The notes beneath the pieces are model-generated. The model did no database searches. It saw only the letters and a list, made by a program, of their open reading frames with translations, and was not told the origin of the DNA. From Mesorhizobium sp. NZP2077 (GTDB lineage: Bacteria > Pseudomonadota > Alphaproteobacteria > Rhizobiales > Rhizobiaceae), in the NCBI RefSeq assembly GCF_013170805.1, contig NZ_CP051293.1:1054001-1118000 (forward strand): a stretch of 64,000 nt of DNA, written 5' to 3'. The stretch's first letter is position 1; every line of letters starts with the position of its first letter. A program made the position numbers and the translations under genes. This document shows positions 55,418-63,927 of the stretch, one piece after another.

Positions 55418-56298
55418 GCCCGGCGGTCCCGCCCCGGATGCGTGAGATGGCGCAGCTGCACCATGGCCATCGGGTGCGACAGGCTCTGCGCATCGGTTTC
55501 CAGCTGCAGTTCGTCGCCGCCGCGTTTTGCGGTGCGCGCCAGGATTTCGTAGACCGCCGCCGTGGTCGATTGCAGCGCCTTGATCGGCGGCTGGCCGGAG
55601 AGGATGCGGGCGAGGTAGACGGCCGCCGTCAGGTCGCCCAGGCCGTTCGGCGGCTTGTCAATCAGGCGGTGCTCGGCGAGCAGCGCCTGGGTGCCGTCGA
55701 GCAGCAGATTGCCTGTGCCGCCAATCATCATCGACTGTGCTGAGGTGACCAGCATGGTCGACGGTCCGGCATGAAGTGCGGCCGAGATCACCGATTTGAG
55801 GTCTGGCAAGGGAACGCCAGCCATCCATTCCAGCTCGTAGCGGTTGGGCGTGGCGATGTCGGCGATCGGCATCAGCCGGTCGCGCATGGCGGCGGCGGTG
55901 GGCTCGGGCACGTAGAGGCCGCCCGAATCACCCGTCACCGGGTCGCAGATGTAAACGGCGTCAGGCGTCCTGGCCTTCACGGCGGCGACCAGCGAGGCGA
56001 CGGCCTCGGCCTGGCCGGCTTCGCCGAGATAGCCCGACAGCACGGCGCCGACCTCGCCCAGCCATGGCGCACGCTCGAGATCGGCCATCAGCGCCTTGAA
56101 CTGGTCAAGTGGCGGCAGGATGCGCGTCGACCGCCCGTGGCCGGGATGCCAGGGCAGCGTCACCGTGGGCACGGCCCAGACCGGGAAGCCCAGCGTTTCC
56201 AGCGCAAACACGGCGGCACGGTTGCCGACCGAACCGCGCACGACATGGCTGGAAATGACGATGACCGCACGCGGCGCGTCGGTTTGCTCGGCGCTCAT
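55414..56298 (-). CDS. pdxY: Pyridoxal kinase
   Basis: Ribokinase-superfamily kinase (294 residues) that phosphorylates pyridoxal in the vitamin B6 salvage pathway. Evidence is the N-terminal IVISSHVVRGSVGNRAAVFALE, the substrate segment YICDPVTGDSGGLYVPE, TPNRYELEWMAG, and the catalytic GLGDLTAAVYLA near 229-240, where the base Asp lies. GLGD replaces the more common GTGD. Of usual length. It heads the pdxY, DUF429 and DUF5071 run. Confidence 0.88.
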   Translation of the reverse strand: MSAEQTDAPRAVIVISSHVVRGSVGNRAAVFALETLGFPVWAVPTVTLPWHPGHGRSTRILPPLDQFKALMADLERAPWLGEVGAVLSGYLGEAGQAEAVASLVAAVKARTPDAVYICDPVTGDSGGLYVPEPTAAAMRDRLMPIADIATPNRYELEWMAGVPLPDLKSVISAALHAGPSTMLVTSAQSMMIGGTGNLLLDGTQALLAEHRLIDKPPNGLGDLTAAVYLARILSGQPPIKALQSTTAAVYEILARTAKRGGDELQLETDAQSLSHPMAMVQLRHLTHPGRDRRA

Positions 56299-56311
56299 TG
56301 TTCTTTGATTC

Positions 56312-56563
56312 CTAACTGCCCCGGATGATGTAAAACACGAGCCAGACCATCAGGCCCAGCGTCAGAAGCAGGCCGATTGTTCGGCCAATGCGGGTGCCCC
56401 AGACTTCTATCGCATCGTCGCGGTCGGCATCGACCGCGGAGACGTGGTCGCGCACGCCTTTCGTGGTCCGCGCCACAAACGAGGTGCCGGACGGATCCGT
56501 CTCGCGCGCAACGCGCTCGAGGATGCGGCGCGATTCCCTCTCGCTGTCGTGGCGTTCCGCCAT
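56312..56563 (-). CDS. Small C-tail membrane protein (83 residues)
   Basis: A hydrophilic, charged N-terminal 55 residues (AERHDSERESRRILERVARETD) precede one C-terminal membrane helix (TIGLLLTLGLMVWLVFYII) and a short RGS tail. GGGAC precedes ATG 56563. The form recalls small tail-anchored proteins of rhizobia of unknown role. It lies upstream of pdxY on the same strand, 13 bases away, and is divergent from lemA. Confidence 0.7.
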   Translation of the reverse strand: MAERHDSERESRRILERVARETDPSGTSFVARTTKGVRDHVSAVDADRDDAIEVWGTRIGRTIGLLLTLGLMVWLVFYIIRGS

Positions 56564-56726
56564 GATGATGTCCCGTTTTGACCGGACCTTATCGCGTTCG
56601 CGCGGCCAATCACAGGGCCTTGCGACAGCGCAATGGATGCGGGGCCTACCCCAGAGGCAGAGGCCGTTTTCTTGCGCGCTGATTGTGGTAATGCTTCGCA
56701 TGCAACTTCTACCGAGGAACCCCATC

Positions 56727-57365
56727 ATGCTTGCCCAGCGCCTTGCCAGACCATCGACATTCCGCACGCTGCCCGCCTTCCTGATGATGGCAATCGTGCT
56801 GCCGCTGCTTGCCGGCTGCGGCTACAACACGATCCCGACGGCGGAGGAAAACGCCAAGGCGGCCTGGAGCGAGGTGCTGAACCAGTACCAGCGCCGCGCC
56901 GACCTCATTCCTAATCTGGTCGAGACGGTCAAAGGCTATGCCTCGCATGAAAAGGACACGCTCGACGCTGTCGTCGAGGCGCGCGCCAAGGCAACGCAGA
57001 TCACGGTGACGCCGGAAACGCTGAAGGATCCGGAAGCGCTCAAGAAGTTCCAGGATGCCCAGGCCGGGCTGACCAGCGCGCTGTCGCGGCTGATCGCGGT
57101 GTCGGAGGCCTACCCCGACCTCAAGGCCAACCAGAACTTTCTCGCGCTGCAGGCGCAGCTAGAGGGCACCGAGAACCGCATTGCGGTGGCACGGCGCGAC
57201 TACATCCAGGCGGTCAGGGATTATAATCTGACGCTGAAGACGTTCCCGTCGGTGCTGTGGGCGACCTTCTGGTTCCGCAGCAACGAGCCCTACGCCAATT
57301 TCACCGTCGACGAAGACAAGATGCAGCCGCCGAAGGTCGATTTCGGCACGAAGCAGGGCGGGTGA
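56727..57365 (+). CDS. LemA-family lipoprotein
   Basis: 212-residue LemA protein. The N-terminus is hydrophobic and ends in a lipobox (LLAGC, Cys at about 31), so it is a lipoprotein. The coiled-coil helical core is typical: NAKAAWSEVLNQYQRRADLIPNLVETVKGYASHEK, AYPDLKANQNFLALQ, EGTENRIAVARRDY. GAGGA precedes ATG 56727. LemA and TPM-domain proteins often occur side by side, as here; their joint role is not settled. Confidence 0.9.
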   Translation: MLAQRLARPSTFRTLPAFLMMAIVLPLLAGCGYNTIPTAEENAKAAWSEVLNQYQRRADLIPNLVETVKGYASHEKDTLDAVVEARAKATQITVTPETLKDPEALKKFQDAQAGLTSALSRLIAVSEAYPDLKANQNFLALQAQLEGTENRIAVARRDYIQAVRDYNLTLKTFPSVLWATFWFRSNEPYANFTVDEDKMQPPKVDFGTKQGG

Positions 57366-57380
57366 TAGCCGGAGCCGGGC

Positions 57381-58214
57381 GTGGTGTTCCTGCGGACCGA
57401 TGAGGGACGACGCCTGGTTCGCCTTGTCGCCGTTGTGCTCTTTGTCCTGGCGCTTCCGCTCGCCGCCTTCGCCGCCGACCTGCCGGCGCTCACGGGCCGC
57501 GTCGTCGACAATGCCGGCATCATCGATGCCGGGACCAGAGCGGCGCTGACGCAAAAGCTTGCCGACTTCGAAACAAAGGGTTCCGACCAGATCGTCGTCG
57601 CAACCATCCCCAGCCTTGATGGCGAGGAGATCGAACCCTATGCCAACCGGCTGTTCCGCTTCTGGAAGCTCGGCCAGGCCAAGGAGAACAACGGCGTATT
57701 GTTGCTGGTCGTGCCGAACGACCACAAGATGCGCATCGAGGTTGGTTACGGGCTGGAAGGCACTCTGACCGACCTGCACACCAAGCTGATCATCGAAAAC
57801 GACATGGTGCCGGCCTTCCGCGCCGGCGATTTCTCCGGCGGTATCTCCAAGGCCGTCGATGACATGGTCATGGTGCTGGAAGGCAATCCTGAGGAATTGG
57901 TAGCGCGCGGCGAGCGCAACCAGAAAGCACCGTTCAATACCGACAATCTGTTCTTCGCGGTGTTCATCGGCATCTGGGCGATCATCTTCTTCGGCAGCAT
58001 GGCAGCCTCCATCCTGCCGCCGATCTTCGGCCAGAAGCTCGGACCTGGCCGTTATCGCTGGCTCGGCATGACCTTTGAGCCCGGACGACGCTCCTCAAGT
58101 GGCGGCTGGTCCTCGGGCAGTTCCGGCGGGGGTTGGTCTTCGGGCGGTGGCGGCGGTGGCTTTTCCGGCGGCGGCGGTTCGTCCGGCGGTGGCGGCTCCT
58201 CGGGAAGCTGGTGA
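57381..58214 (+). CDS. TPM-domain membrane protein (YgcG-like), copy 1
   Basis: 277 residues: signal peptide (cleaved after FAA near 31), TPM_phosphatase domain (about 33-165, LTGRVVDNAGIIDAGTRAAL, then GVLLLVVPNDHKMRIEVGYGLEG), a membrane helix (about 193-213), and a Gly/Ser-rich tail ending GGGGSSGSW. The domain faces the periplasm. The start is GTG 57381, with CCGGAG five bases before. The next gene is a recent duplicate. Confidence 0.86.
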   Translation: MVFLRTDEGRRLVRLVAVVLFVLALPLAAFAADLPALTGRVVDNAGIIDAGTRAALTQKLADFETKGSDQIVVATIPSLDGEEIEPYANRLFRFWKLGQAKENNGVLLLVVPNDHKMRIEVGYGLEGTLTDLHTKLIIENDMVPAFRAGDFSGGISKAVDDMVMVLEGNPEELVARGERNQKAPFNTDNLFFAVFIGIWAIIFFGSMAASILPPIFGQKLGPGRYRWLGMTFEPGRRSSSGGWSSGSSGGGWSSGGGGGGFSGGGGSSGGGGSSGSW

Positions 58215-58218
58215 CGGC

Positions 58219-59115
58219 ATGATGATACGCAGCATCCCCCTGTTGAGGCTCGGCCATTTCAACCCGGCGATCCATGCTCTCCTGGCCGCGCTGGCGCTGC
58301 TTTTGTCCTGCTTCGCTGTTTTCGCCGCCGAACTGCCTGTCCTGACCGGCCGCGTCGTCGACAATGCCGGCATCATCGATGCCGGGACCAGAGCGGCACT
58401 GACGCAGAAACTCGCCGATTTCGAGAAGAAGGGCTCCGACCAGATCGTCGTCGCGACCATTCCCAGCCTAGATGGCGAGGAGATCGAACCCTACGCCAAC
58501 CGGCTGTTCCGTTTCTGGAAACTCGGCCAGGCGGGTGAAAACAATGGCGTTCTGCTGCTGGTGGCCAAGAACGATCACAAGATGCGCATCGAGGTCGGCT
58601 ATGGGCTGGAAGGCACACTGACCGACCTGCACACCAAGCTGATCATCGAAAACGACATGGTGCCGGCGTTCCGCGCCGGCGATTTCTCGGGCGGCATCAG
58701 CAAGGCCGTCGACGACATGGTCATGGTGCTTGAGGGCAATCCCGAAGAGCTCGAAGCGCGCGGCAAGCGCAATCCCGCCGCCAGCGGCACGCCCATCGAC
58801 CCGATCGTCGCGGTGTTCCTGATCCTGTGGGCGACGATGTTCTTCGGCGGCATCGCGATGGCGTTCCTGCCGCCGATGTTCGGCACCAAGCTGTCGCCGG
58901 GCGTGTATAGATGGCTGGGCATGACGTTTCGTTACGGCCGCGGGCCAAGCGGATCGTCCTCAGGCTCCAGCGGCTGGACGTCAGGTTCGTCGGGCGGCGG
59001 CTGGTCTTCGGGAAGCTCCAGCAGTGGCTGGTCGTCCGGGTCGAGCAGCAGCGGCGGCGGGTTTTCGGGCGGCGGCGGCTCGTCCGGTGGTGGCGGTTCT
59101 TCAGGAAGCTGGTGA
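58219..59115 (+). CDS. TPM-domain membrane protein (YgcG-like), copy 2
   Basis: 298 residues with the same plan as copy 1: signal, periplasmic TPM domain, membrane helix and a longer Gly/Ser/Trp-rich tail with several SSGSSGW-like units. Across about 147 residues of the TPM domain I count only seven differences from copy 1, while the signal peptide, the linker after the domain and the tail differ. ATG 58219 begins four bases after the copy 1 stop. Duplicate by unequal crossing-over is likely. Confidence 0.86.
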   Translation: MMIRSIPLLRLGHFNPAIHALLAALALLLSCFAVFAAELPVLTGRVVDNAGIIDAGTRAALTQKLADFEKKGSDQIVVATIPSLDGEEIEPYANRLFRFWKLGQAGENNGVLLLVAKNDHKMRIEVGYGLEGTLTDLHTKLIIENDMVPAFRAGDFSGGISKAVDDMVMVLEGNPEELEARGKRNPAASGTPIDPIVAVFLILWATMFFGGIAMAFLPPMFGTKLSPGVYRWLGMTFRYGRGPSGSSSGSSGWTSGSSGGGWSSGSSSSGWSSGSSSSGGGFSGGGGSSGGGGSSGSW

Positions 59116-59119
59116 GACA

Positions 59120-59758
59120 ATGGCAACACGACCGATCAGCCCGCAAGATCATGAGCGCATCGCCGACGCGATCCGTGCCGCCGAGGCCAAAACCGATGGC
59201 GAGATCTACTGCGTCGTCGCGCATGCCAGCGACGGCTATTTCGCGCCCGCCGCCTTGATGGCAACGCTTGGCATGCTGGTCGTCAGTCTCGCCGTCGCCT
59301 ATGGGCTGGAGGCCTGGTGGCTCACCATCCGTCTGCCGCATTTCGTCATCGCCCAATTGCTGGCGCTGGCCTGCGTGCTGGCCCTGTTGTGGGCGTTGCC
59401 CGGCCTGCGCATCCATATGGTGCCACGGCGGCTGCGCTATCAGGCGGCGCATGCCAATGCGATCAAGCAGTTCCTCGCCCGCAACGTCCACCGCACCGCG
59501 GCGCGCACCGGCGTGCTGATCTTCGTATCGATCGCCGAACGCTACGCCGAGGTGGTCGCCGATGCGGGCATCGACGCCAAGGTCGGCCAGCATGTCTGGG
59601 ACGGTGTGGTGCGTGACCTCACGGCGCATGCCGGCGACGACCGGCTTGCCGACGGGTTCGTCAAGGCGGTCGAACAGGTGGGGGCGGTTCTGGCCGAGCA
59701 TTTCCCGGTCACCTCAGGCGATACCAATGAGCTTGACGACCACCTCGTCGAAATCTGA
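59120..59758 (+). CDS. TPM-domain membrane protein, third and divergent
   Basis: 212 residues, without signal peptide or Gly/Ser tail. The TPM-like N-terminus (ERIADAIRAAEAKTDGEIYCVVA) is interrupted by two membrane helices (about 45-62 and 72-93), and the domain resumes with RTGVLIFVSIAERYAEVVADAGI and LADGFVKAVEQVGAVLAEHFP. It resembles the short YgcG-related proteins that accompany lemA. It starts four bases after the previous stop and completes a four-gene operon. Confidence 0.83.
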   Translation: MATRPISPQDHERIADAIRAAEAKTDGEIYCVVAHASDGYFAPAALMATLGMLVVSLAVAYGLEAWWLTIRLPHFVIAQLLALACVLALLWALPGLRIHMVPRRLRYQAAHANAIKQFLARNVHRTAARTGVLIFVSIAERYAEVVADAGIDAKVGQHVWDGVVRDLTAHAGDDRLADGFVKAVEQVGAVLAEHFPVTSGDTNELDDHLVEI

Positions 59759-59929
59759 AAAGCCCGCCTGCAAACGCTACTCAGCCGGGCGCCTGACGCA
59801 GCTTTCTGCGCTTCCCCCGTTCTACTGCGTCGCAGTAGAACCGAGCTCACGGACCCAAAAATCCACTGCGCTTCGGTTCTCGAAAGCCACGCCATCCGCC
59901 TCGGCTGAGCGCTTTTTCAGGCAGGCTTT
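59759..59929. repeat. 171-base imperfect palindromic element
   Basis: Left arm 59759-59790 and right arm 59898-59929 are inverted copies of about 32 bases with several mismatches. Near the centre-left lies a perfect 21-base palindrome, TTCTACTGCG-T-CGCAGTAGAA (59820-59840). No open frame is credible inside. The form suggests a small non-autonomous (MITE-like) or mosaic palindrome; no target duplication is evident. Confidence 0.6.
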
Positions 59930-60028
59930 CGCGCGATATCAGCAATGTCAGGATCGGCTGTGAGAAAGCGGTCGGCGAGCCGCCAGGACTCTTGCAATCG
60001 GGCGATGCGGGTTTATGGTTAACAAATC

Positions 60029-60535
60029 ATGAATACGCTGACGATCGACATCCGGAAAGCCGACCCGCGCGATGCTGGCGCCATCGCCGAGGTGCACCTG
60101 GAAGCCTGGCGCGGCGCCTATTCCGGCATCATTCCGCATCGCACGCTGACATCGATGATCAACCGCCGCGGCGCCGACTGGTGGGCGAACGCGATTCGCC
60201 GCGCCGCCACCGTGCTGGTCGTCGAAATCGGCGGCACCATCGCCGGCTATGCGACGATCGGCAAGAACCGCGCCCGGGAGCTCAAACAGCAAGGCGAGAT
60301 CTACGAACTGTACCTGCGCCCGGAATATCAGGGCATCGGTCTCGGCCGGCGGCTGTTTTCGGCGGCTAGGGCGCGCCTCGCCGACCATGGCCTGAAGGGC
60401 ATGGTGGTCTGGGCGCTGGAAGACAATCAGAATGCGTTGGCCTTCTATGCCGGCGCCGGCGGCCGCGATGTCGCCGAGGGTGTCGAGATCTTCGAGCAGA
60501 AAGCGCTGAAGAAGGTCGCCTTCGTCTGGGAATGA
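60029..60535 (+). CDS. GNAT-family N-acetyltransferase
   Basis: Acetyl-CoA-dependent transferase (168 residues). The acetyl-CoA loop is LRPEYQGIGLGRRLFSAARARLADHG (about 96-121), and a late ENQNALAFYAGAGG-like segment reads EDNQNALAFYAGAGG. N-terminal IRKADPRDAGAIAEVHLEAWRGAYSGI is common to the branch. The ribosome site is poor and the start rests on the fit of the N-terminus. Substrate unknown. Confidence 0.86.
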   Translation: MNTLTIDIRKADPRDAGAIAEVHLEAWRGAYSGIIPHRTLTSMINRRGADWWANAIRRAATVLVVEIGGTIAGYATIGKNRARELKQQGEIYELYLRPEYQGIGLGRRLFSAARARLADHGLKGMVVWALEDNQNALAFYAGAGGRDVAEGVEIFEQKALKKVAFVWE

Positions 60536-60567
60536 CAGCCTTGGGGATGATCGCGGGGGCCAAAGCC

Positions 60568-60584
60568 GATACGCCGCGCGTATC
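60568..60584. terminator. Short hairpin after GNAT gene
   Basis: GATACGC-CGC-GCGTATC, a perfect seven-pair stem with a three-base loop, 33 bases past the GNAT stop. There is no T-run; a weak terminator at best. The remaining 150 bases to ppa hold its promoter. Confidence 0.35.
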
Positions 60585-60737
60585 CCAGTGAAATCACGAC
60601 GCTGAAACATCTTGTGCCGATGATTGAACGCGTCGGACGGCATGGCGTCTCGCCTGACGTCCGTGAATACGATTCGCCGCATTGCGCCGTTCCGCGCCGC
60701 CCGCTATCTCCTCCCCAACCGAGAGAGGGACAAAACC

Positions 60738-61271
60738 ATGCGCATCGAAGCCATAGCCATCGGAAAGAATCCGCCTGAGGACATCAACGTCATCATCGAA
60801 GTGCCGATCGGCGGCGAGCCGATCAAGTACGAGATGGACAAGGAGGCCGGCACGCTGTTCGTCGACCGCTTCCTGCACACCTCGATGCGTTACCCCGGCA
60901 ATTACGGCTTCGTGCCGCACACGCTGTCAGGTGACGGCGATCCGATCGACGTTTTGGTCTGCAACACGCGCGCATTGGTGCCGGGCTGCGTCATCAATGT
61001 CAGGCCGATCGGCGTGCTGGTGATGGAAGACAATGCCGGCCAGGACGAAAAGGTCATCGCGGTGCCGTCGCCCAAGCTGACGCTGCGCTACGAGAACGTC
61101 ACCGAATACACGCATTTGCCTGAAATCACGCGTCAGCAGGTGCAGCACTTCTTCGAGCACTACAAGGATCTTGAGCCCGGCAAATGGGTCAAGATCGAAG
61201 GCTGGCACGATTCCAAATATGCCAAGAAGATGATCGTCGACGCGATCGCGCGGGCGAAGGCGAGCAAGTAG
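60738..61271 (+). CDS. ppa: Inorganic pyrophosphatase
   Basis: Cytosolic family I pyrophosphatase (177 residues) that hydrolyses pyrophosphate and so drives biosynthetic reactions. Substrate-binding stretches are [21 protein letters not shown] and [12 protein letters not shown]. The signature DGDPIDVLV provides the metal-binding aspartates. GAGGGA before ATG 60738. It is convergent with the next gene without a gap. Confidence 0.95.
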   Translation: MRIEAIAIGKNPPEDINVIIEVPIGGEPIKYEMDKEAGTLFVDRFLHTSMRYPGNYGFVPHTLSGDGDPIDVLVCNTRALVPGCVINVRPIGVLVMEDNAGQDEKVIAVPSPKLTLRYENVTEYTHLPEITRQQVQHFFEHYKDLEPGKWVKIEGWHDSKYAKKMIVDAIARAKASK

Positions 61272-61865
61272 TCAGTTATCCACCCGGCCAAAGGCCGGCA
61301 CGTTGCCGATGACGGTGTGCCTGTCCTTGCCGCAGGCGAAGGTTCGCGCCTTCTCGTCGGCGAGTTTTCGCGCCTGGTCATTGGCCTGCGGGTTGCCGGT
61401 GGCCAAGACAAGGCCGACGGTGCAGCTTTCTCGCGCATCCATCTGGCCGACCTTGGCAACAAGCAGCACGTCGGTCGATTTGTTAGCGTCCTCGCCATTG
61501 CTGATCGAGCGGCGGTGGATGACCGCGAAGGGCACGGTCTTGTCGCCTGTGGTTTCAATGCGCCATTCGACCTTGGTTCCGGACGAATTGAAGCCTGAAA
61601 AACTCTCCCACGCCGACGTCATGTCGCCACCGGGCGGAAACCCGTAGAACAGCGATTCACGTGCGTCGTCATAGGCGATCAGCACCGGATAGCCGCGATA
61701 GCCCGAACAGGCGAGTTCGGCCCAGTCGCCCTCGCCTTCTTCGGCCTGCGCGTAGGTCACGCAATCCTTTTTCGAGTCGAGATCGGTGTAGACGCTGGAT
61801 ATGTCGCCGGCGTGTGCCGCCTGGCAGAGACCGGCGAGGGCAAGCGGGATCAGAATGGCACGCAT
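61272..61865 (-). CDS. Exported protein of unknown function (197 residues)
   Basis: Signal peptide MRAILIPLALAGLCQAAHA (cleaved near 19), then a soluble domain with two cysteine pairs (DCVTYAQAEEGEGDWAELACSGY and ESCTVG...TFACGKD), which suggests disulfides in the periplasm. I do not recognise the family. ATG 61865 lies nine bases after GGAG; ATG 61874 is too close to it. The stop abuts the ppa stop. Confidence 0.72.
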   Translation of the reverse strand: MRAILIPLALAGLCQAAHAGDISSVYTDLDSKKDCVTYAQAEEGEGDWAELACSGYRGYPVLIAYDDARESLFYGFPPGGDMTSAWESFSGFNSSGTKVEWRIETTGDKTVPFAVIHRRSISNGEDANKSTDVLLVAKVGQMDARESCTVGLVLATGNPQANDQARKLADEKARTFACGKDRHTVIGNVPAFGRVDN

Positions 61866-61909
61866 GACGGACATCTCCGGTTCAGGCCGAAGCAGCGTAC
61901 CGCCAATCG

Positions 61910-62530
61910 CTATTTCTTCAAGCTCGCTTCGATCAGCAGATCGGCGTTGCGGGCGACCGACTGCGCCGGACCGCCGAGGCCGAACAACTGGCCGCTGATA
62001 TAAGCGCCTTCGATCAACAGCAGCAGCCCGTCACCCAGCGTGTCGGCGTCTTCCGCTCCCATCGCTGCGGCCATGGCGCGCAGCCGGCGGCGCAGTTCCT
62101 GCTTGTTCGCTTCGCTGACCACGCGTGCCGGATGGCTGTGTTCGGGATACTCGACCGCGGCGTTGGTCATGCCGCAACCGCGATAGTCGGCCACTTGCGT
62201 ACGCTTGCCGATGCGGGTCAGGAAAGCCTTGATCTGCGCGCGCGGGTCGCCGGGATGGGCGGCCACTGCCTCGTCGAAACGCTCCCAGTATTCAAGGTCG
62301 TATTGCCGGAGATAGGAAGCGGCCAATTCGTCCTTGGAGGGAAAGCTGCGGTAGAGGCTGGGCTTGGTGACGCCGGCGCGCTTGACGACCTCGTCGACGC
62401 CGATCGCCCTGATACCCCGCCGGTAGAACAGGTCATAGGCGACATCGAGGATCTTCTTGGCAGCCTTAGGCGGCGCCGATGCATGACCATCGTTGATGGT
62501 CAGTTCAATATTTTTGTCGGTTGGCATCAT
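61910..62530 (-). CDS. TetR-family transcriptional regulator
   Basis: 206-residue repressor-type regulator. The HTH lies at about 22-70 (AAKKILDVAYDLFYRRGIRAIGVDEVVKRAGVTKPSLYRSFPSKDELAASYL), followed by the helical ligand domain (GKRTQVADYRGCGMTNAAVEY, GDGLLLLIEGAYISGQLFG). It is divergent from the MFS gene with strong palindromes between them, so it probably represses that transporter and itself. ATG 62527 is an equal alternative start. Confidence 0.88.
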   Translation of the reverse strand: MMPTDKNIELTINDGHASAPPKAAKKILDVAYDLFYRRGIRAIGVDEVVKRAGVTKPSLYRSFPSKDELAASYLRQYDLEYWERFDEAVAAHPGDPRAQIKAFLTRIGKRTQVADYRGCGMTNAAVEYPEHSHPARVVSEANKQELRRRLRAMAAAMGAEDADTLGDGLLLLIEGAYISGQLFGLGGPAQSVARNADLLIEASLKK

Positions 62531-62546
62531 GTGACTCGATTGACGT

Positions 62547-62598
62547 GTACCGATCGGTACGTATACATGCTTCCATCTTGCAACGTACCGGTCAGTAA
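62547..62598. promoter_or_regulatory. TetR operators in divergent promoter
   Basis: GTACCGATCGGTAC (62547-62560) is a perfect 14-base palindrome. GTACCGGTCAGTA (62585-62597) is an imperfect second copy that runs up to the MFS start. Two such sites between a TetR gene and its neighbour fit the classical autorepressor layout. Confidence 0.65.
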
Positions 62599-62599
62599 C

Positions 62600-63883
62600 A
62601 TGATAGCTCAATCCCGTCCCTTTGGCCAGCGCTACGCTTTCGTCGTGGTCGGTGTCATCTTCCTTTGCCTGCTGGTCGCGGCCGGGCTTCGCTCGGCACC
62701 CTCGGTCATGATGCTGCCGCTCGAAAACAGCTTCGGCTGGCGGCGCGACGTCATCTCGCTGGCCGCCGGCGTCGGCATCCTGCTCTATGGTCTGACCGGT
62801 CCGTTCGCCGCCGCGCTGATGGAAAGGATCGGGCTGCGCCGCACGCTGCTTGCCTCGCTGGTAATCATGTCGGGCTCGACGGCGCTCAGCCTTTTGATGA
62901 CCAAGCCCTGGCATCTCTTCATCACCTGGGGCGTCTTCTCCGGCATCGGCTCCGGCGCCGTCGCCAGCGTGCTTGGCGCCACCATCGTCAATCGCTGGTT
63001 CAAGACCAATCGTGGCCTGGTGATGGGATTGATGTCGGCCTCCAGCGCGTCGGGCATGCTGGTGTTCCTGCCGCTGATCGCCGCGTTGGCGCAGTCGGGC
63101 GGCTGGCAGCCGGTTGCCGTTGCGGTCGCGATCGCCACGGCGGCCATGGTACCGCTGGTCTGGCTGCTGGTGCCGGAGCGGCCGGCCTCGATCGGCATGG
63201 TGCGTTATGGCGCGGAGGCCGATGACGTGCCGCCGACATCGCCGGCATCGCAAGGCAATTTCCTCGCGCATACGCTGAACACGCTGCGCCGCGCTGCCGG
63301 CACACGGGTGTTCTGGTATCTTTTCGCCACCTTCTTCGTCTGCGGCTTCACCACCAACGGGCTGGTCGGTACGCATCTGATCGCCTTCTGTGGCGACATG
63401 GGCATCGGCGAGGTGCAGGCGGCCGGCCTGTTGTCGATGATGGGCATTTTCGACCTGATCGGCACGACGCTGTCGGGCTGGCTCACCGACCGTTTCGACC
63501 CGCGCAAGCTGCTCGGCGTCTATTACGCCATCCGCGGCCTGTCGCTGATCTACCTGCCGTATTCCGGCTTCTCGGCGACCAGCCTGATTATCTTCGCGGT
63601 GCTCTACGGCCTCGACTGGATCGCCACCGTGCCGCCGACGCTGCGGCTCGCCAACGAGGCGTTCGGCGACCGCAGCGGCCCGATCGTGTTCGGTTGGATC
63701 GTTGCCGGCCATCAGGTGGGGGCGGCCACGGCGGCTGCCTTCGGCGGAACCATGCGCGAGCTGCAAGGCAATTACGAACTGGCGTTCCTGATTGCCGGCA
63801 TGACAGCCATCGCCGCGGCCTGTATCTCATTGCTGATCAACACCAGCCGGCCGGCTTTCGATCCGGAGCCACAGGCGGCTTAG
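62600..63883 (+). CDS. MFS transporter (12-helix)
   Basis: Major-facilitator protein of 427 residues with two six-helix halves. The loop 2-3 motif reads GPFAAALMERIGLRRTLLAS; the second-half equivalent is SGWLTDRFDPRKLLGVYY. NRWFKTNRGLVMGLMSASSASG is typical of the monocarboxylate-like (OFA/MCT) branch. ATG 62600 follows the second operator; an earlier ATG at 62567 lies inside the operator region. Substrate unknown; export or uptake under TetR control. Confidence 0.87.
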   Translation: MIAQSRPFGQRYAFVVVGVIFLCLLVAAGLRSAPSVMMLPLENSFGWRRDVISLAAGVGILLYGLTGPFAAALMERIGLRRTLLASLVIMSGSTALSLLMTKPWHLFITWGVFSGIGSGAVASVLGATIVNRWFKTNRGLVMGLMSASSASGMLVFLPLIAALAQSGGWQPVAVAVAIATAAMVPLVWLLVPERPASIGMVRYGAEADDVPPTSPASQGNFLAHTLNTLRRAAGTRVFWYLFATFFVCGFTTNGLVGTHLIAFCGDMGIGEVQAAGLLSMMGIFDLIGTTLSGWLTDRFDPRKLLGVYYAIRGLSLIYLPYSGFSATSLIIFAVLYGLDWIATVPPTLRLANEAFGDRSGPIVFGWIVAGHQVGAATAAAFGGTMRELQGNYELAFLIAGMTAIAAACISLLINTSRPAFDPEPQAA

Positions 63884-63890
63884 GGCGACG

Positions 63891-63927
63891 GCCTTCCTTC
63901 TCCCACAAACAAGGGGAGAAGGAAGGC
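63891..63927 (+). terminator. Hairpin after MFS gene
   Basis: GCCTTCCTTCTCCC and GGGAGAAGGAAGGC form a perfect 14-pair stem with a nine-base loop, 8 bases after the MFS stop. It is the strongest terminator-like fold at this end. The last 70 bases of the window contain no supported gene. Confidence 0.75.
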
